Made by a program: the position numbers and the translations under genes. Shown one piece after another: positions 34,331 through 42,756 of a DNA stretch of 64,000 nucleotides. The stretch covers positions 1-64,000 of the forward strand of contig CAAGHH010000023.1 in the NCBI GenBank assembly GCA_900769615.1, given 5' to 3'. The stretch is from Selenomonadales bacterium (GTDB lineage: Bacteria > Bacillota > Negativicutes > Selenomonadales > Selenomonadaceae). The notes under the pieces were generated by a model that was not told the origin of the DNA, ran no database searches, and was given only the letters and a program-made list of their open reading frames with translations. Position 1 is the first letter of the stretch; every line of letters starts with the position of its first letter.

Positions 34331-35534
34331 TTACAAATTTTGGATTATCGTCTCCAGAAATCCACATAGTTCCAAGAAGCTGAATGTTCATTGCTCCGAT
34401 ACGGTCATCGTTAGATTTATACCCGCACAGACAGCTATACAGATGTCTGTGATGGTCACGGTTTCCTTTGTGGATAGTTCCACACTTTGGACAACGCTGA
34501 GAAGTGTATTTTGCTGAAACTTTCACCACTTCGGAACGATTTTCATGCGCCTTATAGGTCAGGAATTGCTCCAACTGATAGAACGCCCAGCTGCGCAGGT
34601 CGTATTTCTGCTTTGCAGTTCTGGTAAGATTGGACTCTTCGAAGCTAACGCCTGTCAAATCTTCAAGTACAAATAGCGTATCTTTGCCGTATTTTTCAAC
34701 GAGTGTCTTAGAAATCTGATGGTTTATATCAGACATCCAACGGTTCTCTCGTCCTGAAATGGCTTTAAGTTTACGCTTTGCTGATTTTGTACCTTTAGAT
34801 TGAAGCTGACGGCGAACTTCCTGAAATTTATGGCGTTTAGTAGCAATCTTCTTACCAGAGACGAATTCAGTTTTGCCCTGCTCGTCATAGCTAACGGTCA
34901 AAAAACGTAATCCGCGGTCAATGCCGACAACATGGCGGACGTTTTCTTTCTGAAAATCTTCGACAGCTTTGGTTACGGGAATGTGGAGATACCACAAACC
35001 TTTGAGTTCGACCAGTTTTGCTGTTCCAAGGTCATAAGCGCCATCAAGATATTCAGCGAGATGTTCGCCCTCAAAAGTGCATTTGGTTCTTTTTTCAAGT
35101 GTATTGATAGACAGGATTTGTCCATCATCAACAAAACTGTAATCACGGTTACGAACCAAATCAGCTTGTGGACGAGTAAAGAATATCGGCTTACAAAGCC
35201 ATTCCAATGTCTTGGCGATGCGTTGCCAGTTGCCATTCTCATCCTTATATCTGTAGGGATTTTGGAAGAGCTGTTGTTTTACCGTCTTATATTTGGCAAT
35301 CGTCGTCTTGATAGAAGACTGAGCCAGCTGCGATTTCAGACCGAACTGGCTGCGCAGGTCCCTGTACAGCTCTCTGTTTAGACTTTGGTAGACCATGTTA
35401 AATCGGTTGTCAAAGATGTACTGCGACACGAAGTTACAAGCCTGACGGTATTGTTCAGTCATCTGACGTAACAGAAACTCTTGTTCAGGAGTAGCATGTA
35501 TACGAAGTTTTATTGTTTTAGTTAGGTTAGACAT
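34302..35534 (-). CDS. tnpB: TnpB, RNA-guided endonuclease of an IS200/IS605 element
   Basis: 410 residues. RuvC-like active site: Asp206 (GIDRGL), Glu291 (LEDLTG) and Asp377 (NDDRIGAMN). Zinc ribbon with CPKC (348-351) and CLC (368-370) between the last two. All appear intact and the length is full, so it should be functional. TnpB uses a guide RNA from the element's own end to cut sites lacking the element. AGGCAGGTG precedes the ATG. It points against the nag genes. Confidence 0.93.
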   Translation of the reverse strand: MSNLTKTIKLRIHATPEQEFLLRQMTEQYRQACNFVSQYIFDNRFNMVYQSLNRELYRDLRSQFGLKSQLAQSSIKTTIAKYKTVKQQLFQNPYRYKDENGNWQRIAKTLEWLCKPIFFTRPQADLVRNRDYSFVDDGQILSINTLEKRTKCTFEGEHLAEYLDGAYDLGTAKLVELKGLWYLHIPVTKAVEDFQKENVRHVVGIDRGLRFLTVSYDEQGKTEFVSGKKIATKRHKFQEVRRQLQSKGTKSAKRKLKAISGRENRWMSDINHQISKTLVEKYGKDTLFVLEDLTGVSFEESNLTRTAKQKYDLRSWAFYQLEQFLTYKAHENRSEVVKVSAKYTSQRCPKCGTIHKGNRDHHRHLYSCLCGYKSNDDRIGAMNIQLLGTMWISGDDNPKFVKSKETSTAE

Positions 35535-35565
35535 TTTTCACCTGCCTTTCTAAAATTTATATTAC

Positions 35566-35599
35566 TTCAGCAAAATTATTATATCATAGTTTTGCTGAA
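35566..35599 (-). promoter_or_regulatory. tnpB promoter inside a perfect palindrome
   Basis: TTCAGCAAAA (35566-35575) and TTTTGCTGAA (35590-35599) are a perfect inverted repeat. Between them, on the minus strand, lies TGATATAAT, an extended -10 (TATAAT at 35578-35583). No good -35 is seen. The arrangement looks like an operator on the tnpB promoter. Confidence 0.55.
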
Positions 35600-35683
35600 A
35601 ATTTATTGTTTGTTTATTATTGAAAGGAGAAAGCGGGCATTCCTCCCCAAACTAAGAGGTCGGGGTCTACTGCCCGCGATACG

Positions 35684-36847
35684 ATGAAAGCAATTTGTAA
35701 TGGCAAGCTGATATTAGCTGATGCTGCTGGTGATTATTACGTAGCTTATGATAAAGTTATTTTATTTGCTGATAAAATAACAGCAATAATGGCTGAAGTT
35801 GATTTTTCACCGGCTATGGCTGATGAATGTATTGATGCCAAAGGAAATTTTGTCTCACCTGGGTTCATTAATGTTCATATTCATGGCTGTGTTGGCTATG
35901 ATACTATGGATGAAGATCCAGCAGCAATAAAAAAAATGCAGGAATTTTTGCCTAAAACGGGAGTTACGTCATTTCTGCCAACAACTATGACGTATGATTT
36001 TGTAACCCTGACTAAGGCAATTAATCGGGTAAGAGAGGCTAAGCAAAGTAATGCTGGAGCTAGAGTATTGGGCTGCCACATGGAAGGTCCCTTTATCAGT
36101 CCAATAAAAAAAGGAGCTCAATGTGAGCGCTTTATTGCTAAAGCTGAGTATGAAAAAATCGCACCATTTGCCGATGTAATAAAAATAATTACTCTTGCCC
36201 CCGAAGAGCTGAATGGTGATTATAGTTTTATCGACAAATGCAAAGCGCAAGGAATTGTGGTATCTTTAGGTCATAGTAACGCTAGTTACGAAATAGCTAA
36301 AACAGCCATAACGGAACATGGTGCAACGCATATAACACATTTGTTCAATGCGATGACTGGTCTAGAGCATAGAAATCCAGGCGTAGCTGAAGCTGCATTA
36401 GACACTGACGCTAACTGTGAGCTTATCGTTGATAATGTTCACGTTCATCCCTCCATACAGCGTTTAGTATATAAAGCGAAGGCTGGCAAGAATATAATAC
36501 CGATAACGGATTCTCTTAGAGCCTGTGGTTTAGGTGATGGACCATCGGAATTAGGCGGTCAAAAAGTAGTGGTTAAAGGAACATTAGCTACGCTTGCTGA
36601 TGGAACGATTGCTGGCAGCGTGCTTTGCATGAATGATGGTTTAAGGATTTTTCAGCAAAATATCAAAGCAAGTATTGCCGAGATTGTCCGTATGGTAACC
36701 AAGACGCCAGCGGAGGAGCTGGGTGTTTATGGTGAAATTGGCAGCCTTACAGTGAATAAATTAGCTGATATTGTTATTTTTGCTGATGATTTTACGATAA
36801 AACAGGTCTTTTGTGCTGGCAGCTGTGTGTATGTGAAAAATAACTAA
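35684..36847 (+). CDS. nagA: N-acetylglucosamine-6-phosphate deacetylase
   Basis: 387 residues, amidohydrolase fold, makes GlcN-6-P for NagB. Motifs: NVHIHGCVGYDTMD, HMEGPFIS (metal Glu), LGHSNA, HLFNAMTG and the catalytic Asp of ITDSLRACG. The ATG at 35684 starts exactly at the edge of the TnpB element, and no ribosome site is found at proper distance (AAGAGG ends 24 nt upstream), so expression may be reduced. Confidence 0.93.
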   Translation: MKAICNGKLILADAAGDYYVAYDKVILFADKITAIMAEVDFSPAMADECIDAKGNFVSPGFINVHIHGCVGYDTMDEDPAAIKKMQEFLPKTGVTSFLPTTMTYDFVTLTKAINRVREAKQSNAGARVLGCHMEGPFISPIKKGAQCERFIAKAEYEKIAPFADVIKIITLAPEELNGDYSFIDKCKAQGIVVSLGHSNASYEIAKTAITEHGATHITHLFNAMTGLEHRNPGVAEAALDTDANCELIVDNVHVHPSIQRLVYKAKAGKNIIPITDSLRACGLGDGPSELGGQKVVVKGTLATLADGTIAGSVLCMNDGLRIFQQNIKASIAEIVRMVTKTPAEELGVYGEIGSLTVNKLADIVIFADDFTIKQVFCAGSCVYVKNN

Positions 36848-36850
36848 TGC

Positions 36851-36879
36851 TTTACAAAAAATTAAAAAAGCAGTATAAT
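36851..36879 (+). promoter_or_regulatory. tRNA-Pro promoter
   Basis: TTTACA (36851-36856), 17-bp spacer, TATAAT (36874-36879). Confidence 0.75.
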
Positions 36880-36889
36880 ATTATTCGTT

Positions 36890-36966
36890 CGGGACGTAGC
36901 GCAGTTTGGTAGCGCGCTTCCTTGGGGTGGAAGAGGTCGCCTGTTCAAATCAGGTCGTTCCGACCA
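36890..36966 (+). tRNA. tRNA-Pro (GGG)
   Basis: Acceptor CGGGACG pairs with CGTTCCG. Anticodon arm CTTCC-TTGGGGT-GGAAG gives GGG. ACCA is encoded. It has its own promoter and terminator. Confidence 0.95.
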
Positions 36967-36979
36967 TTGAATGATAGCT

Positions 36980-37012
36980 AGAGAGTATTTCATTTCGAAG
37001 TACTCTCTTTTT
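36980..37012 (+). terminator. Terminator after tRNA-Pro
   Basis: AGAGAGTATTTC (36980-36991) pairs with GAAGTACTCTCT (36997-37008), then TTTT. Confidence 0.8.
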
Positions 37013-37050
37013 AGTATTAGAGGCGATGAAGAGACGCGAGGGATTTTAAT

Positions 37051-38607
37051 ATGAGTATTTTACAGGTAAAAAATCTTTCTCATAGTTATGGTGGGCGAGA
37101 GATTTTTGAAAATGTCAGTTTTAGACTTTTAAAGGGTGAGCATGTAGCACTTGTTGGTGCTAATGGCGAAGGCAAGTCCACATTCTTAGCTATTATAACT
37201 GGCAAACTGACGCCTGGTGCTGGTACGGTTGAATGGGCTAGACGGGTAAAGGCCGGTTATTTAGATCAGCATGCGGTATTAATTCCGGGCATGACCATTC
37301 GGGAAACTTTGCGCACAGCTTTTGATGACATGGTAAAAGCTGAGCAGGAAATGCTGGCAGCTTATGATAAAATGGCAGAAGCAACGCCAGAGGAAATGGA
37401 TAAGCTGATGCGCGATGTAGGTGATATTCAGGATATGCTGGAAGCAGGCAGCTATTATACGATAGATGCCCGCATCGAAGAAGTTGCCAGCGGTCTTGGG
37501 TTAAGAGATATAGGGCTGGATCGCAAGGTCGATGAATTGTCTGGTGGTCAGCGTACCAAAGTCCTCCTGACAAAACTGCTTTTGCAAAATCCAGAAATAT
37601 TACTGTTAGATGAGCCGACTAATTATCTTGATGTTGAACATATAAACTGGCTTAAAAATTATCTTATTAATTATGAAAATGCTTTTATTTTAATATCACA
37701 TGATGTGCCGTTTTTGAATGCGGTTACTAATGTTATCTATCATGTGGATAATTGTCAGTTAACACGTTATACTGGAAGTTATGAAAAATTTGAAGAAATG
37801 TCTGCTCTAAAACGTCGGCAGGAAGAAGCGGCTTATGAGCGACAGCAGGCTGAAATCCAAAAAGAAAAGGATTTTATTCAGCGCAATAAGGCGCGGGTAG
37901 CTACGCGTGGCATGGCTAACAGTCGGCAAAAAAGGCTTGATAAGATGGAAGTGCTTACTAAAAGACAGGAAAAACCAAAACCGCATTTTAATTTTCAAAG
38001 TGATCGCACGCCATCAAGATTTGTTATCGAGGCTAAGCGCTTAGTATTAGGCTATGATACAGCATTGACTAAACCTGTGGATATTCAAGTTGAACGAGGC
38101 AAGAAAATCGCTATTCGCGGAACTAATGGTTTAGGTAAGTCAACTCTGCTCAAAACACTTTTAGGTTTTATTCCAGCGATTTCAGGTGAACTTGAGCTAG
38201 GTGAATTTGTAAGTACAGGTTATTTTGAACAGGAAAGTGCCAAAGGCAATAATAACACGGCGTTAGAGGAACTATGGCAAGAATATCCAGGTATGAGTAA
38301 TTTTGAAGTGCGGGCAGCACTAGCGGCTTGCGGGCTCACTAATGAGCATATTACAACCAAAATGATGGCACTATCTGGTGGTGAGGCAGCAAAGGTTAGG
38401 CTTTGTAAAATTATGCAAAAACCGGTAAATTTGCTGGTATTAGATGAACCAACAAATCATCTTGATGTTGAAGCTAAAAAGGAATTGAAACGCGCTTTGC
38501 AAGAGTATAAAGGTACGCTGCTTTTAGTGTCGCATGAACCAGAGTTTTATGAGGATTGGATTGATTCGGTATGGAATATTGAATCATGGACAACTAAAAT
38601 AGTTTAA
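37051..38607 (+). CDS. ABC-F family ATPase
   Basis: 518 residues, two ATPase domains and no membrane segments. Walker A GANGEGKST and GTNGLGKST; signatures LSGGQRTK and LSGGEAAK; Walker B LLLDEPTNYLD and LVLDEPTNHLD. The linker (about 235-300) is rich in Arg/Lys/Gln, as in ribosome-binding ABC-F factors. It may be a translation factor or an antibiotic target-protection protein; the sequence does not decide. GAGGG precedes the ATG. Confidence 0.9.
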   Translation: MSILQVKNLSHSYGGREIFENVSFRLLKGEHVALVGANGEGKSTFLAIITGKLTPGAGTVEWARRVKAGYLDQHAVLIPGMTIRETLRTAFDDMVKAEQEMLAAYDKMAEATPEEMDKLMRDVGDIQDMLEAGSYYTIDARIEEVASGLGLRDIGLDRKVDELSGGQRTKVLLTKLLLQNPEILLLDEPTNYLDVEHINWLKNYLINYENAFILISHDVPFLNAVTNVIYHVDNCQLTRYTGSYEKFEEMSALKRRQEEAAYERQQAEIQKEKDFIQRNKARVATRGMANSRQKRLDKMEVLTKRQEKPKPHFNFQSDRTPSRFVIEAKRLVLGYDTALTKPVDIQVERGKKIAIRGTNGLGKSTLLKTLLGFIPAISGELELGEFVSTGYFEQESAKGNNNTALEELWQEYPGMSNFEVRAALAACGLTNEHITTKMMALSGGEAAKVRLCKIMQKPVNLLVLDEPTNHLDVEAKKELKRALQEYKGTLLLVSHEPEFYEDWIDSVWNIESWTTKIV

Positions 38608-38608
38608 A

Positions 38609-38652
38609 AAAAATGCTATCGTAGATGAAATTTCATCAGACGATAGCATTTT
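38609..38652 (+). terminator. Bidirectional terminator between ABC-F and bioB
   Basis: AAATGCTATCGT (38611-38622) pairs with ACGATAGCATTT (38640-38651), with a further small stem inside and A/T runs on both sides. Confidence 0.85.
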
Positions 38653-38665
38653 ATAGTAAAATAAA

Positions 38666-39676
38666 TTAATGCGCGCTACAAGTGCCCGTGCTAACGGTGC
38701 AGTCAATATTTTTGTTAGTTAATCCTAGTTTTTTTAGCATAGCCATATCCTCTTTTATTGTAGTGCCAGAGGTAGTAAGCATATTGCCGGTAATAGAGGC
38801 GGAAGCACCAGCTCTTAAGGCAGTAGCGCCGTTTTCCGGCAGTATTTTGCGACCAGCAGCCAAGCGAATGTTAGCAGTAGGATTAATAAAGCGGAAAATA
38901 GCGATAGTGCGTAAAATATCTTCGGCCGGCAGCTGGGGAAGATTTTCCAGTGCCGTTCCCGGAATCGGCATCAGTGCGTTGATAGGAATGGACTCGATGC
39001 CTAATTCTTGGAGTGATATAGCCATGTCGAGCCGATCTTCCCAGGTCTCCCCCATGCCGATAATACCACCGGAGCAAACGCAGAAACCTTCAGCTTGTGC
39101 CATTTTGATAGTATTTATACGATCGTCATAAGTATGGGAGGTGCAGATTTTAGGGAAAAAACGGCGGGAAGTTTCAATATTGTGATGGTAACTGGTCACG
39201 CCTGCTGCAAATAGTTCATGGAGCTGCTGACGTGATAATAGTCCGTGTGAAGCACAAAGGTCAATGCTTAATGTGCGTTTCATTTCTTTGTAAGCACTAA
39301 TGGCTTTTGCAAAGTCCTTGCCGACAAGTGCTCGTCCTGAGGTAACAATGGCAAAACGGTTGGCACCAGCATCATGATTCGCTTTAGCATTACGAATAAT
39401 TTCTTCTTGAGGGAGAAATTCGTATTCATCAATGCCAGTTTTATGGCAGGCAGCTTGAGCACAATACTTACAGTTTTCACCGCAGCGGCCACTGCGGCCG
39501 TTGATAATAGTACAAAAATCAATATGCCGGCCACAGAAATGATCTTGCAGGCGTTTAGCGCCTGCCTGCAACTCAGCTATTGGTTTTGTAAGCAGGAATG
39601 ATAAATCATCACCACGTTTTAAACGCAATCCTGCAATTATTTTAGCAGTTAATTTGGTAATATCAGTTGTTAGCAT
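38666..39676 (-). CDS. bioB: Biotin synthase
   Basis: 336 residues. Radical SAM enzyme inserting sulfur into dethiobiotin. The SAM cluster motif CGENCKYC is present, and the later Cys (LCASHG) and Arg (NIRLAAGRK) of the auxiliary 2Fe-2S cluster are conserved. The ATG at 39676 with GAGGAAA upstream is preferred over an in-frame start 24 nt earlier. No other bio gene is near, so dethiobiotin may be made elsewhere or taken up. Confidence 0.94.
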   Translation of the reverse strand: MLTTDITKLTAKIIAGLRLKRGDDLSFLLTKPIAELQAGAKRLQDHFCGRHIDFCTIINGRSGRCGENCKYCAQAACHKTGIDEYEFLPQEEIIRNAKANHDAGANRFAIVTSGRALVGKDFAKAISAYKEMKRTLSIDLCASHGLLSRQQLHELFAAGVTSYHHNIETSRRFFPKICTSHTYDDRINTIKMAQAEGFCVCSGGIIGMGETWEDRLDMAISLQELGIESIPINALMPIPGTALENLPQLPAEDILRTIAIFRFINPTANIRLAAGRKILPENGATALRAGASASITGNMLTTSGTTIKEDMAMLKKLGLTNKNIDCTVSTGTCSAH

Positions 39677-39723
39677 AAAATTTCCTCGCTTAACTATCAA
39701 AATTAATAAAATTTATCGTAAAC

Positions 39724-39752
39724 ATTATAATCCTAAAAAGATTTATGGTCAA
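39724..39752 (-). promoter_or_regulatory. bioB promoter
   Basis: On the minus strand: TTGACC (39747-39752), 17-bp spacer, TATAAT (39724-39729). Confidence 0.7.
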
Positions 39753-39927
39753 CTTATTTAAATTAACAGGTTAACCTAAGCGGCAGACTGTTAAAGTTTA
39801 AATAAAGGGCGATTGCAATTTATTTTAAACTATTTTTATGATTATGCTATACTTAGCGTGTGATGTTAATTTGCTAGTGAAAATTGTGGAAAATAATGGA
39901 AAATAATGATGAAAGGAAGCAAGCAGC

Positions 39928-40485
39928 ATGTATACATTGACAAGCAAAGCTTTTAATGGGATTAGTCCAAGCATAGATGATGAGGCTTTTATAGCTCCTC
40001 AGGTAGTACTGCTCGGTGATGTGCGGGTAAAAAAATATGCCAGCTTTTGGCCGGGAGCAGTTGCTCGCGGTGATGTAAGTTATATCAAGGTAGGTGAATG
40101 TTCTAATATACAGGATTTGGCCTGTTTGCACGTAGCTGATGATAAACCGTGTCTGATTGGTGATTATGTGACCATTGGTCATGGAGCGGTTATTCATGGC
40201 TGTGAGATAGCTGATCATGTGCTGGTGGGGATGAATGCAACTGTGCTTACAGGGGCTAAGATTGGTCGCGGTTCAATTATAGCAGCTGGTGCATTAGTAA
40301 AGGAAAATGCAATTATTCCCGAAAATTCGCTAGTTGTTGGTGTGCCTGGCAAAGTCGTTCGCACTCAGGATCGTTTGCATACCATTCATGCCCAAGCGCT
40401 CAAGTATAAGTATGAGTGGGCGGTAGGCTACGGCTTAAAACCTGATATCGGTGGTGAAAAATATCAAGGTGAAACCGTAATTTGA
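39928..40485 (+). CDS. Gamma-carbonic anhydrase-like hexapeptide protein
   Basis: 185 residues. Left-handed beta-helix repeats (VVLLGDVRVKKYASFWPGAVARGD, seen in part) with the His residues of LHVADD and IGHGAVIHGCEI in the zinc-site positions. YrdA/PaaY-like proteins; some are carbonic anhydrases, others have unknown substrates. AAGGAAG precedes the ATG. It is a single gene. Confidence 0.88.
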   Translation: MYTLTSKAFNGISPSIDDEAFIAPQVVLLGDVRVKKYASFWPGAVARGDVSYIKVGECSNIQDLACLHVADDKPCLIGDYVTIGHGAVIHGCEIADHVLVGMNATVLTGAKIGRGSIIAAGALVKENAIIPENSLVVGVPGKVVRTQDRLHTIHAQALKYKYEWAVGYGLKPDIGGEKYQGETVI

Positions 40486-40487
40486 TA

Positions 40488-41126
40488 TTATAGGGGCAGA
40501 GCAATTAGTTGTTCTGCCCCTTTTTTATAACTGAAACGGTCAGAAGTAATATCGGTGATAGCTGCTATGGTGTCGGTGATAGATTCGGGAGGAATCAAAA
40601 GCTTTAAGGTAACGTTATCAGCATATTCGGCTTCATTGGTACGAATTTTTTCTTGTCTGAGCCAATGTTCAAGAGTAGCTAGCAGATCGTAGTTTATCGT
40701 AATGGCTAGTTCAATGAATGGAGTCATTTGGATAACAGTAGCTTTTTCAATACCGAGAACTGTGGCGTGAGAATAGGCGCGGATAAGTCCGCCAGCACCA
40801 AGTTTTATGCCACCAAAATAACGGGTTACCACTACGACGATGTTAGTAAGTTCATTTTTTTTGAGAGCTTCTAATATAGGATTGCCGGCGGTTCCGCCAG
40901 GTTCGCCATCATCATTTGATTTTTGTTTTTCAGAGTTTTCGCCTAATATGTATGCTGAACAATTATGACGAGCGTCGTAATATTTTTTTTTCAGGTTTTG
41001 GATAAATTCACGGGCAGCGGCTTCGGTTTCAACATGACAAATATGAGTGATGAATTTAGATTTCTGGATTTCATAAAGCGTTTCGATACTGGCATCATTT
41101 TCTAAAATTGTCCGATATATGTTCAT
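40488..41126 (-). CDS. yigZ: YigZ/IMPACT family protein
   Basis: 212 residues. Core signature KSKFITHICHVETEAAAREF, shortened here, then DGEPGGTAGNPIL and RYFGGIKLGAGGLIRAY. The family has an ancient link to translation control in eukaryotes, but its bacterial role is unclear. GAGGTAC precedes the ATG on the minus strand. Its 3' end overlaps the terminator shared with the + gene. Confidence 0.92.
   Translation of the reverse strand: MNIYRTILENDASIETLYEIQKSKFITHICHVETEAAAREFIQNLKKKYYDARHNCSAYILGENSEKQKSNDDGEPGGTAGNPILEALKKNELTNIVVVVTRYFGGIKLGAGGLIRAYSHATVLGIEKATVIQMTPFIELAITINYDLLATLEHWLRQEKIRTNEAEYADNVTLKLLIPPESITDTIAAITDITSDRFSYKKGAEQLIALPL
40493..40526 (+). terminator. Terminator after the gamma-carbonic anhydrase-like gene
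   Basis: GGGGCAGAGCAA (40493-40504) pairs with TTGTTCTGCCCC (40509-40520), followed by TTTTTT. It overlaps the last codons of yigZ. Confidence 0.85.
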
Positions 41127-41220
41127 AAATGTACCTCATTTACAATAAATCTTTCTCTATGTATATAACGTTATCAGCTATCAGCCAAAATGACAAATTT
41201 TATTTTTAAAAGTATAGAAT

Positions 41221-41249
41221 TTGAGCTGATTTTGTAGTATTCTTATGAT
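41221..41249 (+). promoter_or_regulatory. Promoter of the amino acid permease
   Basis: TTGAGC (41221-41226), 17-bp spacer, TATGAT (41244-41249). The leader of about 75 nt has a stem GGCACCGC with GCGGTGTT, purpose unknown. Confidence 0.55.
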
Positions 41250-41331
41250 GTTATTAAATGAGGCACCGCGGATGGCAATGCTACAAATCACAGACAGATA
41301 GCGGTGTTGGGAAGGTTGTGTTAGTAAGGTC

Positions 41332-42702
41332 ATGAACGAAACGAAAATGAACAGAGGTCTGAAAAACAGGCATTTGCAGCTGATATCACTTGGTGGAGTA
41401 ATTGGCAGCGGCTATTTTTTAGGGACAGGTTATGTTTTGGAAAAAGCTGGACCAGCAGCGATACTAGCGTATCTATTAGGTGGCATTATTGTATTGTGTG
41501 TCATGCTGTGTTTGGCAGAATTAGCTGTAGAAAAACCGGTATCGGGGTCGTTTGTTACGTATGCACGGGAACATATTTCTTCTACCTGGGCTTGTGGCGT
41601 AGGCTGGGCTTATTGGGTAACTTGGGTAGCTTACGTTCCGTCAGAGATGATAGCTGCGGGAATAATTATGAATAATTTTTGGCCAGAGGTCAGTCAGCTG
41701 TGGTGGGCAGTTTTGTTCAGTTTGCTGGTAACCTGTATCAATCTGTTTCATGTCGATAAGTTCGGTGAAAGTGAATCATGGTTGTCATTAATAAAAATAT
41801 TAGCATTAGTAGCATTTAGTATAGTAGCTGGTCTAATCTGCTTAGGCTGGATAGGTGATTGTGGTTATATCGGTACTAGCGTACTTTTAGGCAGTGGCGG
41901 TTTTGCGCCTAATGGGTACTGGTCGATAGTGCTTACCATGGTTATTATATTGGTTAACTTTCAGGGAACGGAGATAATCGGTTTGGCAGCTGGTGAATGT
42001 AAAGAGCCTGCCAAAAGTATTCCGATTGCAGTGCGCAATGTAACATGGCGGATAATTGCGCTCTATATCATTCCTATTTCATTGTTGATTTCGATATTGC
42101 CGTGGGATAAAGCTTCACTTGAAGAAAGCGTTTTTGCGGCAGCCGTTAATCAATATGGTTTTCAAGGCTTTGGGGCTTTTTTTGCTTTTGTTATTTTAAC
42201 AGCAGCTATTTCCTGTTCTAATTCGGGGTTATATGGTGCGGCAAGAGCGCTTCATGCTTTAGCTAAAATGGATATGGCACCAAAGACTTTGGGCAAGCTT
42301 AATAAGAATGGCATGCCATCACATTCAATAGTTGTTTCAGTATGTGCTTGCTGGGCGGTTATTCTTTTGTATGCGTTTAATCCGGATTCACTAATATATA
42401 CTTATTTGCTGGCAATATCCGGTTTTACCGGAGCTATTGCCTGGATATCTATTTGCTGGAGCCAGTATCGTGCTCGTAAGCAGATGATAGCTGCGGGAAC
42501 TGTTGCTAAATTACAATATAAAACACCATTTTTTCCGTATGTTACTTTATTTGGTATTTGGTCACAAGTGCTGTGTCTGGTAGTTATGGTATTTACACCA
42601 GAATTGCAGGAAGCTTTGTTTGCGGGTATTCCAATGCTGGTTATACCTATGATATGGTATCGCTTGCGGTTAAAGCATCGGGCAACGGTGGCGCGGGCAT
42701 GA
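41332..42702 (+). CDS. APC-superfamily amino acid permease
   Basis: 456 residues, about 12 membrane helices. The opening LKNRHLQLISLGGVIGSGYFLGTG matches the AAT branch (GabP, LysP, AnsP-like), with the GVIGSGYF loop binding the amino acid backbone and VSGSFVTYAREH after it. The particular amino acid cannot be inferred. It is transcribed alone with its own promoter and terminator. Confidence 0.88.
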   Translation: MNETKMNRGLKNRHLQLISLGGVIGSGYFLGTGYVLEKAGPAAILAYLLGGIIVLCVMLCLAELAVEKPVSGSFVTYAREHISSTWACGVGWAYWVTWVAYVPSEMIAAGIIMNNFWPEVSQLWWAVLFSLLVTCINLFHVDKFGESESWLSLIKILALVAFSIVAGLICLGWIGDCGYIGTSVLLGSGGFAPNGYWSIVLTMVIILVNFQGTEIIGLAAGECKEPAKSIPIAVRNVTWRIIALYIIPISLLISILPWDKASLEESVFAAAVNQYGFQGFGAFFAFVILTAAISCSNSGLYGAARALHALAKMDMAPKTLGKLNKNGMPSHSIVVSVCACWAVILLYAFNPDSLIYTYLLAISGFTGAIAWISICWSQYRARKQMIAAGTVAKLQYKTPFFPYVTLFGIWSQVLCLVVMVFTPELQEALFAGIPMLVIPMIWYRLRLKHRATVARA

Positions 42703-42740
42703 AAAATGGGAGATGCTATCTAAGGCGTCTCCCATTTTTC
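42701..42740 (+). terminator. Bidirectional terminator
   Basis: GAAAAATGGGAGA (42701-42713) pairs with TCTCCCATTTTTC (42728-42740). It overlaps the permease stop codon and serves the convergent gene. Confidence 0.85.
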
Positions 42741-42756
42741 ATGTCAATATTTAGAT

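Larger units (their letters stand above)
34125..35683 (+). mobile_element. IS200/IS605-type TnpB-only element, inserted between nagB and nagA
   Basis: An element of about 1.56 kb carrying tnpB on the minus strand and no transposase gene tnpA. One end has a perfect hairpin (CTCCCGCTT at 34136-34144 with AAGCGGGAG at 34160-34168). The other has GCGGGCA (35633-35639) with TGCCCGC (35671-35677). Removing 34125-35683 brings AAGAAGG and the nagA ATG to a spacing of 6 nt, which fixes the likely edges. A CG at both edges leaves a 2-base ambiguity. Mobility would need a TnpA supplied in trans. Confidence 0.8.

Noticed and set aside
34932..35381. Reading frame on the + strand within tnpB
   Set aside because: It is a shadow of tnpB, without a ribosome site.
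34125..35683. TnpA transposase or Cas12-like system
   Set aside because: Only a 410-residue TnpB is present; no HUH transposase and no cas genes.
39720..39790. BirA operator at bioB
   Set aside because: GTTAACC and GTTGACC on the minus strand are direct, not inverted, repeats, and the second is better explained as the -35 box.
41256..41331. Lysine riboswitch before the amino acid permease
   Set aside because: The leader is too short (about 75 nt against about 170) and lacks the conserved core motifs.
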